Assembly: GCA_021234155.1 (NCBI GenBank)
Contig: JAJEKV010000044.1
Coordinates: 11,289,764-11,353,763, forward strand
DNA length: 64,000 bases
Source: Isoetes taiwanensis
Taxonomy: Eukaryota > Streptophyta > Lycopodiopsida > Isoetales > Isoetaceae
Reading direction: 5' to 3'
The notes below the pieces were generated by a model. That model did not search any database. It worked only from the letters and a program-made list of their open reading frames with translations, and was not told the origin of the DNA. Positions 22,867 to 33,379 of the stretch are shown here, one piece after another. Position 1 is the stretch's first letter. Each line of letters begins with the position of its first letter. The translations under genes were made by a program, and so were the position numbers.

Positions 22867-23820
22867 GAGAGAGAAAAATGAAATGAAATGAAATTTTATT
22901 TATTATGTCTGTGAGACCGCCAGGTCTATAAGACATTCTGCAAGTACATCATCCATACAACCATTCGTCTAATGCATCCTCAGATGGAAATGCATTAGTC
23001 CCTCCCTCATTCAACTATCCTAGTTCAGCTATATTCAATATCTTAAGTCTTTTCTCTCTGCAATCCATTACATCCCCTATATATCGTCCCATGGTTGTGC
23101 CTGGAAGGCTAAAAAACTCTGTAAGTGATGCGCAGAGATCTGGTGCTTCTCTCTGATATTTATATATGCGGGGCAGTCCAACAAAACATGCAATTCATCT
23201 TCAAGCTCAGCACTTCTACAGAGCTGGCAAAGGCGTAGTTCATGTGGAATATTATTCCACCTGCCAACCTCGACCCCAAGTCTGTGTGAGCTCAACCTAA
23301 TTCTGCAAATAGCATGTCTATGTCTAGTATTTATGTCTTCTTCCAGATATTTACATGCCTGCCTACTAGGATTGATCTCAGTTCTATAAAATTCTTTCTT
23401 TACTCCCCCATCTCTCCAGCTGCAACGAAAAAAGCTTCCTGATACCCACTTTATTATGTCATCTTTATTTGATAGTAAGTCCTGCATATGCATCCCCCAT
23501 TTTGATATCCATAATTCCACCTCTGCAAACCAACCTTTAGCACGAGTCTCCTCCAAAGCCATCCTGGGCAAACTACTACTCGGCAAAGTGTATAGAATTT
23601 TATGGACATACTTAACTGTTCTACACAAGACCTCTGCTTCAAGTGTTAACATTCCAGACTCAACTAGCATCATATCATATGGCGTTTGCACCTTGACCCC
23701 TAGCTCTGTTCTGAGAAAATTCTTTTGTACTTTTTCTACCTTCTTCCACGTGTCAGAAGTTAACCCTGGCCCCCAAATTTCACAACCGTACAATATGACC
23801 AATCTTACCAATGTACTTCG
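22867..23820 (-). mobile_element. 5'-truncated LINE (L1-type), 3' part of ORF2
   Basis: On the minus strand, a 244-codon frame (23811-23077) encodes the region after the RT palm: LVILYGCEIWGPG, the thumb-like ELGVKVQTPYDMML, then RIRLSSHRLGVEVGRW and a Cys-rich knuckle CQLCRSAELEDELHVLLDC. The same block order occurs in the other LINEs of this window. The element is cut off at its 5' side exactly where a GA-rich microsatellite starts (23821). Its 3' end is an AATAAATAAAATTTC tail with ATTTC repeats at about 22867-22900. The frame is open, so this copy is fairly young. Confidence 0.85.
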
Positions 23821-23923
23821 AGGAGAGAGAGAGAGAGGGAGGGAGGGAGGGAGGAGGGAGGAGGGAGGAGGGAGATAAAATAAGATAAGATAATGTTTTT
23901 ATTAACGCCCTCGGAGACCATCG

Positions 23924-24018
<95 letters not shown>

Positions 24019-24060
24019 GTTTATTACGATCTATGAGAGGCCTCAAAGACCTATTAGACA
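23821..24060. repeat. GA/GGGA microsatellite with two further LINE 3' tails
   Basis: A GGGA/GGAG stretch (23823-23875), then an A-rich segment and TTTTTATTAACGCCCTCGGAGACC (a LINE 3' end on the minus strand, 23876-23925), then about 43 uninterrupted GA units (23927-24014), then another similar LINE-end phrase, TTTATTACGATCTATGAGAGG (24018-24060). Each LINE-end phrase resembles the tail at 22890-22950. Confidence 0.7.
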
Positions 24061-24349
24061 ACATATTTAAACATCATCATAGAATAATAGATGAGTTTCT
24101 GAGTCCTCATCTAGCTCATCACTCTCACTCATAATGTCATTATCTCCTAGTAAATCAGCACAACTTTTTAGGCAACTATCCCTATATTGTTGAAGTTCAA
24201 TCAAGTAAGCCCCATTGAAAGCGGACAAATTGTCAAAGTGATCGATTAGGCGGAATTTGCTCGCAGCAGTAAAACGCACTGCGAGAGATGGGTACGTAGG
24301 TGGTTTCAGAAAAAATCGATGCTTTCTTTGCTCAGATTCAAGCTCGATG

Positions 24350-24560
24350 GGATGCCGAGGATCTTGCGATAAGTTAGCCTTTCGGGACTTGGAAAAAGAC
24401 TCAATTGCGAGAACGGGTTAGTCAATTGCAGAGAAATTGGAAGCTTGTGTCTGTTAATGCTGAATTAAAACTTGTGAAAGAAAAGCTGGGAACAGTGGGC
24501 AATGTAGAGCAGGAACTGGTTTCTGTAAATGCTGAATTAAGGGTAAAAGCATGAAAGGGT
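24350..24560 (+). pseudogene. Possible LINE ORF1 coiled-coil remnant
   Basis: The plus strand reads RERVSQLQRNWKLVS, LKLVKEKLGTVGN-VEQE and a repeat of LVSVNAEL. The middle part resembles LKLMTERLGTMGNHVEQ near the start of the LINE ORF1 at 32753, at both DNA and protein level. It is short and followed by stops. Confidence 0.4.
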
Positions 24561-25600
24561 GTACGTACATCGTACTGAATTGAAGGACGAATTTGTGCTT
24601 TTTTGGGGTACATTTTAGATGTACATCAAGATACTATGGTTTGTCGTTTTGTGTCGGATATGCAATGATTGCAAGATCATCGACAGCAGTGCCCCCAAAT
24701 TTTGGTTAACCATCGAACCACCGGAACCAATTCGAATGGATCCGTCCCTCCCTTTCAGAAATTCCCCTTTCACGGGATCTAACACAAGGCAATTCGAAGC
24801 AAACACATGCCAATTGAATCTACAAGAAAAAAATAAATCAATTTCAATCTGTTCATGGAGGGTGAGAATTCCAATGGAAGTGATGGTTCTAAGCGCAAGT
24901 ATGCCGACATTGGCCGGTGTTATGCCACAAAACAAATAAAAAGCGGCGTGTTGATGTGTCGGTGGATTGCATCCTCGATTCTTCGGCAAACGCCCCGTCG
25001 CATCAAAGATTAGTTTTTGTGCTCGTTTGTTGCAAGATGGCGGGCTATTTTCTTTTTGAACCCGTGAATTGGAAATCCTTCGAAGTTATTGTTATAAAAT
25101 CAATGATCGAAACTTGAAAGATGGGCTTCAAGAAGTAAAGTCCGCTAATAGCAAAGATAAATTGGTCGCAAAACATTCATCATGTTATCAATGATTGTTG
25201 GAAAAAAGGAGATATAAACAAGAATGTTTCTTCAAAATTGCTAAAGATACGACCAAGAAATTTATCCAAACCGCAGCAAGAAGGAAGATAATGTCATTAA
25301 GTGGAGCAAATGTATGGGCTTTGGCGGGAAGGATGCCAAGATCAAATAGAATCGATGATTCAATCAAATATCGAGGTTCGTGGAATTTTGGCTTGACAAT
25401 ACCAAAGTTTCACCAAAGGTTAGAGATGTCATGAAGAGGAGAACACAAGCAATACAATACCTTGATATCTCACGGTGTTTGCTCTTGTAATTGAATCAAT
25501 TCAGTTTTGGAGATTATGTTTTTTTCCAAAATTTTTTCATGACTTTTTTCCGTACATTCTAGTTATGTTCGAAGTGACCCGTTAATGAATACACATGGTT
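24561..25600. other. Decayed region, no gene recognised
   Basis: Overlapping short frames on both strands; none has a domain I know. A phrase TTTTAGATGTACATC at about 24614 recurs at about 25689. It probably belongs to the same decayed transposon territory as the transposase-like pseudogene downstream. Confidence 0.3.
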
Positions 25601-26060
25601 TTCATGAAATGTATTGCATTTTACATTGTTTACATTTTACATTGTTTACATAGTAGCGAAATCTTACGATGTGATGTGCTATTAGGTACTTTTTAGATGT
25701 ACATCCATTAACACTTACATGTCCATGCAAATTTGCATTTACATGTACTGAATATCAAAATTACATCATTTTACATTTTAGTGTACTTAGGTAATGAAGC
25801 CAAACAAATCATACATATGTACATTAGTTGTACTAATATTGTAACATTAATGTGATGTACTAATATTGGAACATTAATTAGATGTACACGGATGTACATT
25901 GGATGTACATTGGATGTACAAGAATGCATCGTGGGAACTGCTATCATACATTAGATGTAACCGATGTACATTAGATGTACATTAGATGTACAAGAATGCA
26001 TCGCTGGAACTGCGTTGGATGGACATTTTATGTACATAGAACATACATTAATTGTACAAT
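25600..26060. repeat. TGTACA-rich repeat tract
   Basis: At least ten copies of the palindromic hexamer TGTACA lie between about 25690 and 26035, mostly as GATGTACATT(G/A)GATGTACA. A roughly 75-bp unit that ends ACAAGAATGCATCG-TGGAACTGC is present twice (25895-25942 and 25968-26013). Similar motifs recur at 28070-28125 and, sparsely, at 31150-31300. Confidence 0.75.
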
Positions 26061-26079
26061 AGTATAGTTCAATACTCTT

Positions 26080-27843
26080 TTGGCATCTGGTTGCCGACAT
26101 CATTTTGCTAACATGGTCTTTAATGCTTTTGTTATTGCGACCCGAGCTTTATCATCAGGTTTGTATATCGAATCCTCGATACCAAAATTCGCCTTGACCA
26201 GGTTCGAAAGTATCCAAACCCGATTGCATAAGGAAATTGAAGGAGAGAAACACATGTTGTTGTGTCAAACATGAGCAAGCAGATCTGTACAGAAAGGCCA
26301 TCAATGATATGAGGAGATCCCTACATGTTAATTGCACTTGCTGCTGCAGTGTCTGTGCATCCCAACAAAACAATGGAGTATGTCAAGCAAACAAGAAGAC
26401 TTTTGATAATGTTAGTATCTTGTGGAGGTCAACAGTTTGTGAGAAATATGTGATGGATGAATGGCATAAACTAAAATGCATCAAATGTGATGAATGTGGA
26501 GTGAAGAAATTAGACATCTGGCCCAAACGAGGAAGATGGAATTCTTAATGTGGACTGGCAAGTATATGCATATGTCAATGAGCCATCCAAAAAAGGTACA
26601 TCCAGAAGGCTTAGATTAGTTGATCAGAATGACAAAGCATATGTTTTGTTAAAGAACATGAAAAATCAGCTTGCTAAGTTTACAGATCATAACTTTACAG
26701 CACACTGGCAGAGCAAACAGTTTAAAAGATGTGTTGAGAAACTCCCGGATAATAGTGTGTTGTCTGTTGTTGACTCTGCAGAGAACTACACATTGAAACC
26801 AGGACGAAGTGCAATCCGAGCATTGGAATCCTCGATCAAATTAGTATTTTGGTCCATATTTCAATGATGAAAATAGAAGGTAAGCTTAAAAAAACAAGTG
26901 CATTTCTATGTTTCGGGATGACGGGAAGCATGACACTCATTTTGTGCAACATGGTTTTAAATTACATTTGGGGTGGCTTAAGAATAATGGAGGTGGACAC
27001 ATAAACCTTCATTATGTGTGGTCGGATGATTGTGCATCTCAATTCAAATCAAGACGCATGGTATGGAATCAGAGATACCATGTTGAAAATAAAATTCGAA
27101 AGTGATATGGAATTTCTTTGAATCTGGCCATGGGAAAGGCACACATGATGGCGCAGGCTGGTATAGCAAAGTTGTGGCTTGAGAGCGAAAGAGAGAAAAC
27201 AAAATGGCATGCCGCTGATAAAAAGTAAAACAAACTTTTGCGCTTTTTAAGGGCCAAGGAATCGGATTGTGAAAGGGTGTTTTGGGAGGTTGGAAAACAG
27301 ATGTGAACAGCAAAGAAGCATTCAATTGCAAGACTTTACCCTCGGGTACTCAAAGCAGATACATTATGTGTCAACTATAAACCCAAAAGATCCAACAAAG
27401 TTGCTATGCAAACCACTCTCATGCTTTTGTGATGCTTGCATGAACTTCAATTGGTTGAATTGTGAGAACATTAAACGCTAGGAGAATGGTCTCTAAAAAG
27501 TTTGGAGCCCACGAGATCATATTGCCTCTCGTGGTTGAAGTTTGAAAATGATGTGGATGTTTTGTATGCAGAGGACGAGGCTGGTTTAGATGACATCAGA
27601 GTCGCTTTCGATGATGTATTTGTGTCTTTTGCAAAAGACTGCACAATGTGGAAGGTGTTTCATACTATGTTCTCATGTGCACCGTGGAAAAGCATGCATT
27701 GGAAGAAGATTCAATTGATGACTATGGAAATGAATACTTTGTCGGGCACTAGTGTCATTGAAGGACAATATTATGAACTAATCCCGTGCCGCCACAATAA
27801 GTATAAACCGCTTCCTACTAAGAATGTTTTGGTACCGCAGTAA
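26080..27843 (+). pseudogene. Cysteine-rich DDE-like transposase-type pseudogene
   Basis: Joined over several frameshifts, the plus strand shows in order: a Cys-rich head (CCCVKHEQADLYRKAI, CTCCCSVC, LKCIKCDECG), a middle part (LKNMKNQLAKFTDHNFTAHW, SVLSVVDSAENYTLKP), a block with WSDDCASQFKSRR, then WNFFESGHGKGTHDGAG, and finally CFCDACMNFNW with a Cys-x-Asn pair. An acidic residue in VVD-AENY, another in SD-ASQFK and a DG in HGKG-DGAG are spaced like a DDE catalytic triad. From memory, similar uncharacterised proteins occur in animal and plant genomes as repeated genes; I have no established family name. Stops and frame changes at about 26273, 26547, 26866, 27104 and 27226 show it is dead. 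The last frame (27502-27843) is open for 113 codons and rich in acidic and Trp residues. Confidence 0.55.
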
Positions 27844-30800
27844 TATGTTATTGGGGTTCAATCCCATTCAAGAAAGTAAAACACATTTGAGGGGGCAAGC
27901 ACAAAGATTTCACTTGCCGATGAAGTCCATGAGACATTGTTATCACAACTTCCAAAGAATTGTAAATGACATGGACTAAGCCGATCCGTAGTACTTTCCG
28001 TAAATATTGTAATACTTTGTTCATATAAAAGATAAGAATCAAGAACTCGACTACTCGAAGTGCATTATGTACATCAATGTATATAAGATGTACAATGATG
28101 TACATCTTATGTACATCCGTTGTACATTCCGTAAATATTATAAAAATTTGTTAAGTGTAAGTTGATTAGAATTGAACACAAGAAAGTTGAATTGCATAAA
28201 CATTAAAAAATAATTTCAGTCCATGGCAAAGATAAGAAATGGACAGTTTTCATGTACAAATGGTTGATATATTTATATTGTGGACATAAATACAACACAC
28301 ACTAAAATGAGCATGGCTCATAATTCATGGCCAAGCTTCAAAATGTCAAGAGGAGCCCGATATCTTATGACTATTGCATCATGTCTTCCATTTCGCCGAG
28401 AGGTGAAGAGATATCCTCTAAAAGCAAAGAGTCCATGCGGTTTCTATAGCACGCCATCGGCAAACCTTTCCATCCTACATGGCCTCGCGATCTTCCAGAC
28501 ACGCGGCTCTTCCCCAAGGTTGTGCAACAAGTGATTTGCTGCCAATATACATTTCATGGTTGCTCGTTCCTCATAATTTTCAATTTGCTCAACCTTTTCC
28601 CAAAGTTCGTGAACAAGATAGAGGCGATAATCGGTCCCCAACCCTATGTACTTGCAAACTTGTGTTGGTTTGTATTACCTCCCGGGTGCAGCAGAGAACT
28701 CTATCTCTTAGTTTCTTAATAGTCTTTTGTGTTTGAGTCCATTCATCTACAAAGCAAATGAAGATCACTTAATTATGTATACACACTCATAATTGTACCA
28801 ATAAGAGAGACAAGAAAAACAGAGTACTCAAGTGCAATGAACAAAAACTTTGATACATATATTCATAACATTTGAATTTGTACATCACCAAAGTCCACCA
28901 ACAATGGGCGGTCGAGAGGCCAATAACATGATGGCGTTTCTCCATTCCTTGCTCGGTATATTGACTAAATTTAGGCAAAGAGAGCACCCAAGTTGCTGCC
29001 ATAGTTTGCCAAAGAAAATCTGTTCCACCGCTTCCTCGATATGCTATCTCACGCATTAGTCATTGGATGCTCTTTCACATAAACTATACCATCTTCGGCC
29101 ATTTTGAATCCATTAAGCCATGGAATGAGCTCCATGACAAGCAATCATTACCGCCTAATATCATCGGTCCAAGAGAAAGGACATATGTAGCTTCCTGCTG
29201 TGATTCAAAGTGGATTTGTATCTTTCGGTCGTCGATCGAATCAGATGTCCATAGTATACGGGTACTCTTTCCATACCACAGCCTAATGGTTTCACAAACA
29301 ACCCTTTGAGGTTCAAGAGGGTGTTTGTGTGGCGTAATCCAACACCGCTCTGGGTGTAAACAAACTTCAGCTTTATGGAAAAAGCATCACAAATATGTTA
29401 CACAATTGGGTGAAGATTTTTAGAAGTGAGTGAAGACCAGATGGCAACATCAAACCCTTCTCTTACAAATGCTAACAAAGGATGCTAACCCCGACCTGCA
29501 AAGAAAAAAACATGTTTCCTATATTAAATTGAAGCTCATCTTTCTGGATCTGTTGGTATCTTGAGTTAATATTTTCATTCTTGTGCACACTCTTGCCCAA
29601 CACAGAATTTAAGTCAAAGATAATGAGCTTTCTCCCTGAATTAGATGATTCAATTGCCGTCAGCAAGAAAACACTTGAGATTCACAATTTATAATTACAT
29701 TTCGTGATCACACAATTGAGAAAACACATTGATAATTACACGATTGTTATTTGCACAGGTGTAAGTGAGACAAATAAATTAATTTTTTCATTATTTATTG
29801 AGTACAAAGAAGCTCGGAGCATGGCTCATACAAAACTGTAATTTACAAAGAAGTCAAAGGGACTATCTACCCCGTGGTAGGAACAACCGCTTGTATATTC
29901 ATCTCGCCTTCTACAATTAATGCCTCCATTAGATGATCCCTCCGTGACTTGGCATAGGCATCAGTGAACCAACTGGGTGTCATCTGCATGGTGCACAAGT
30001 ATTAGAGGACTATACCAACAAATAACTAATAGAAAAATGACATGTTCTACTTACAAAAATGGAGCTTGGCTGTGCATCAACCACTGAAGATCTATGAATT
30101 TGTGCATGTAAGCCACAATGTACATGCAAGGGTTCTTTGGTACTAGTTTCTCGCATTTTAGGACGTAACACGAGCATCAAAGTTCTTCCTACCATGGCTT
30201 AAGCCGTTGGATCCGAGCATCATGTTATTGATCACAAGCTTATGAAACCCGCAAAATTGCAATGTGAGAATAAATCAAGCATAAGAAATTGCAATATGAG
30301 AATAATCAAATCATAAAAACAAAAACGAAACTCATACTTACTTCGGACCACTTTAGCATCGGGTACATAGCTTTGGACAGAGAGAGGATCTCAGATACTT
30401 GGGCTAGCTATAGATGGAAAAGTGCTTTTCATCGACCAGCAAGCACAAGTATTGCCAATGCCACATTTGGGCCTTGCGTAATTGGAACAAATATGTATTG
30501 GCATCAATCAAAATGCCATCCAACCCTTCCTTTATGTTAGTGTTCTATGCATCCGCCCTCCGCTCTTGAGGGAATTCACAAAATTCTCGGAAGGTGTCCT
30601 GGGTCGAACCATAAAAACTTGTGTTTCCAATCAGATGGAAGACCGCTACAAAGGTACCTGCACACAAATCCAGAATACATATTAATACATAAGATGAGTG
30701 AGTTAGGGAATGAAATAACATAAATATGTTGAAATGCTAGCCTACCTCCCATAGACATCTACCATCTTAGAGGTCAAGTCCGACTTCCAAAGAACTCGCC

Positions 30801-32700
30801 AACATCACTTTGAAAGATAGAGGGTGCGGGGCTTAGGAGGACAAAATTCCCTATAAGGAGTGAATGGAACCAACCTTTTCACGGTTCACTAAACTGCATA
30901 AGGAAACAACAAAGATTAGCAAAAGAATATATCTATTGTAATCAATTGTATATTACTCACCTTGTAAATTCATCACCTGCTTCAGCATCTTCTGTGGACT
31001 GCTGCACCTTATTTGTTATCACATCAATATTTGCATGTAGCTCCTCTTCCTCTTCCGGTTCCGACTCAGAAGGATCAGGATCAGCTTCCTTCACGGCCTG
31101 TGATCGTGTCCTATCCACACAAAAAAATGTGGTTAATAGACTCCATTAGATACATGTACAACTGATACGACTGCAGTCCAAGCTCAAAAATAAAAGCATC
31201 AATAAACAAGCAAATATATGCCTATGTACCTCTGCTTACAGATTTACACTAAAAGTTATACATGTACAAGGAATAGCAATGCACTGAAAGCCATACATGT
31301 AGAACTATGCACATTACAATAACAAATATGAATTAAGAGAAATATAAGTTTAAATTGGTTGAGAGCAATGCATACCTTTCACAGCCAGGAAAACCAAGTG
31401 AATTCGAATGCCCTCATCCCAGATGCAACCTTTTATGCAATTAAATCTTTCATGGACCAGATAACACAAGCGTAAGAGGCAATAAGCATCTCGCATGGAG
31501 CTAGCAAAGAACAAACCCGCTTTTGCCAAAGCCTTGGCCACAACAGTACATGAACTGAATGTGATGAACTGCTCTATAGAAGTAGCTCCCTACGGTGGGG
31601 CCTCGGGCGCGAAACAATAGGTCCCGCTCTCCCCATGAAATCCAAAATCAGGAATGCCTTTGCTGAACCAATTCAATGCAATTAAGTTTTTCCTTTGCTT
31701 GTTCAATTGAGATTTCATGCCTTTCAATATCTTTAGTTGCTTCCGCAAACCAATTTCTAGCTTAGAAGAGTGCTGCTCTTTCTCATGTCTATTCATAACC
31801 AAGTCTTCCAACTTGTACTTCAACACTCAAGATAACTTGATTTCCAAAGGATCACGGGACAATTTGTCAAATTCCTGTTTTTGTCTCATCTATTTTTGGC
31901 AGGTCTGTGCAGATCTTCTGATAGCATATCCTTTCTACCCTCAATCCGGTGATGACCTTCAATGCATCCCTCCCTTTTTTCTTCCGAAGTGCTTCTACTT
32001 CATTCAATAGGTTAGTTTTCTCCTCCAACCCATGCTTAAGTAATCGCTTTATTGTGTCAACATCTGATCTAGAATAACCGGGGCTCTAATATTCTCACGC
32101 AATACGATGTCCCTGTTTGATATTTGAGGATTTATTGCTGTAGGGTCCTCTCAGAACGTCCTGAAATGAGGGTTTTGGCAAGATCTTTGGCGGTCCTAGC
32201 CACGCCCATCCAATCAACCAGCCGTCCCTTCAAGTGAAGAGCAAATGCTCGCAAAATAGGTAGAAATATAATGGTTTGTAACCTGTTTCTTGCCATAAAC
32301 CAATTCATAATATTTAAAAATCATCTTTCCATGCTCGGATTCTCCCTTCCTTGAATCCTCATCTATTTTTGAGCTTCACCCCATACCTCGCTCATAACCA
32401 TCTCTAGGTTGGGTATGTGGGCCTCTGCATGTTTATCACTTGAGGTCTTTGGCTTGGATCACTTTTAACCCAAACGTAAACTCCTTGGAGGTAAAATTCC
32501 AACGGAAGCTAAGCGGCTTGCTTGGGCTGTGGTGATGAGCAAGCACTCATCCGGGGCGTTTTGGGGCCATAGCTAGATTTCGTGATCGGAATTCAAGCAG
32601 AGAAGGCAGGGGCGGGATAGTGAACGAGAGGCAAACCAAGAAAGAATTTGGGAAAGAATTTCAAAATCCGAAAATTGTGCGGTTTCAGAGTGGTGGATAG
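27844..32700 (-). other. Decayed region with short minus-strand coding relics
   Basis: Several short minus-strand frames look like remains of one or more old genes but none is recognisable: 28641-28444 (65 codons), 29056-28787 with upstream continuation to about 29330, and 31826-31590 plus its upstream part to about 32010, which is Lys/Glu-rich and probably coiled coil. Acceptor- and donor-like sites are frequent but I could not build a gene. A palindromic TGTACA cluster lies at 28070-28125, and the phrase TTCCGTAAATATT is duplicated at about 27997 and 28127. Confidence 0.35.
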
Positions 32701-32752
32701 CCATTAATCATGGCAGTTACTAGCGGGTCATGATGACAGTTATTCCAAAAAT

Positions 32753-33379
32753 GTGCATTCGGTACATATGTATATGTACAAAAAGGGCTACATTTATAGA
32801 CACCCTTTCATGCTTTTACCCTTAAAACTTATGACAGAAAGACTGGGAACAATGGGAAATCATGTAGAGCAGATGAAAATTGAACATGAAGATAGAGATG
32901 CAAAAGGGACAGGCAACGTAGAAAAGATTGTTGAACATATGGAAGAGTGTGTTAGTAATGTTATGAGAGAAGAACAAGCCCGCGCCAGTAAGCGATCAAA
33001 TCTTAAACTGTCATGTCTTTCTGAAGAAGAAGCAGATGTGACAAAAGCAGTAAGTGAATTCTTTGAAAACATAATGCATTTACATGATCCTGGTTTTGTT
33101 AGCTGTCTCCGAGTAGGAAAGAAACAAGAAGATAAACTGAGACCAATTATAATTAAGTTTCAAAGTGTGCAAGCACGGGATCGAGTCATGTTTAACAGGG
33201 GCGTGCTTAAAGGGCAGAGGCTCTGGTTAAACGATGATCTCACGCAGCAACAACAGAAGGAATTTAGGGATAAATTGCAGAAGATGCAATCATATAAAGC
33301 AGCGGAAAAGCATGCATACATTCAAGGAGGCAAATTATGGGTTAAGGAAAGTGGAAGTCAAGCTAAGATTGTGGAATAG
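32753..33379 (+). CDS. LINE ORF1-like RNA-binding protein
   Basis: A 208-codon frame. After a basic, methionine-rich start, residues about 28-100 look like a coiled coil (EQMKIEHEDRDAK, EKIVEHMEECV). The C-terminal half contains LRVGKKQEDKLRPIIIKF, then ARDRVMFNRGVLKGQRLWLN and DDLTQQQQKEFRDKLQ, the pattern of the RRM plus C-terminal domain of L1-type ORF1 proteins, which coat the LINE RNA in a ribonucleoprotein. The true start may be one of the internal methionines at about residue 27, since the first 25 residues have no counterpart in the related fragment at 24463. The frame ends 30 bp before the endonuclease begins. Confidence 0.65.
   Translation: MHSVHMYMYKKGYIYRHPFMLLPLKLMTERLGTMGNHVEQMKIEHEDRDAKGTGNVEKIVEHMEECVSNVMREEQARASKRSNLKLSCLSEEEADVTKAVSEFFENIMHLHDPGFVSCLRVGKKQEDKLRPIIIKFQSVQARDRVMFNRGVLKGQRLWLNDDLTQQQQKEFRDKLQKMQSYKAAEKHAYIQGGKLWVKESGSQAKIVE

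Noticed and set aside
23780-24064. Leu-Ser repeat frame on the minus strand
   Set aside because: Translation of the GA microsatellite only.
28787-29330. Ulp1-type protease relic
   Set aside because: A vague resemblance on the minus strand, but no catalytic His-Asp-Cys pattern could be placed.
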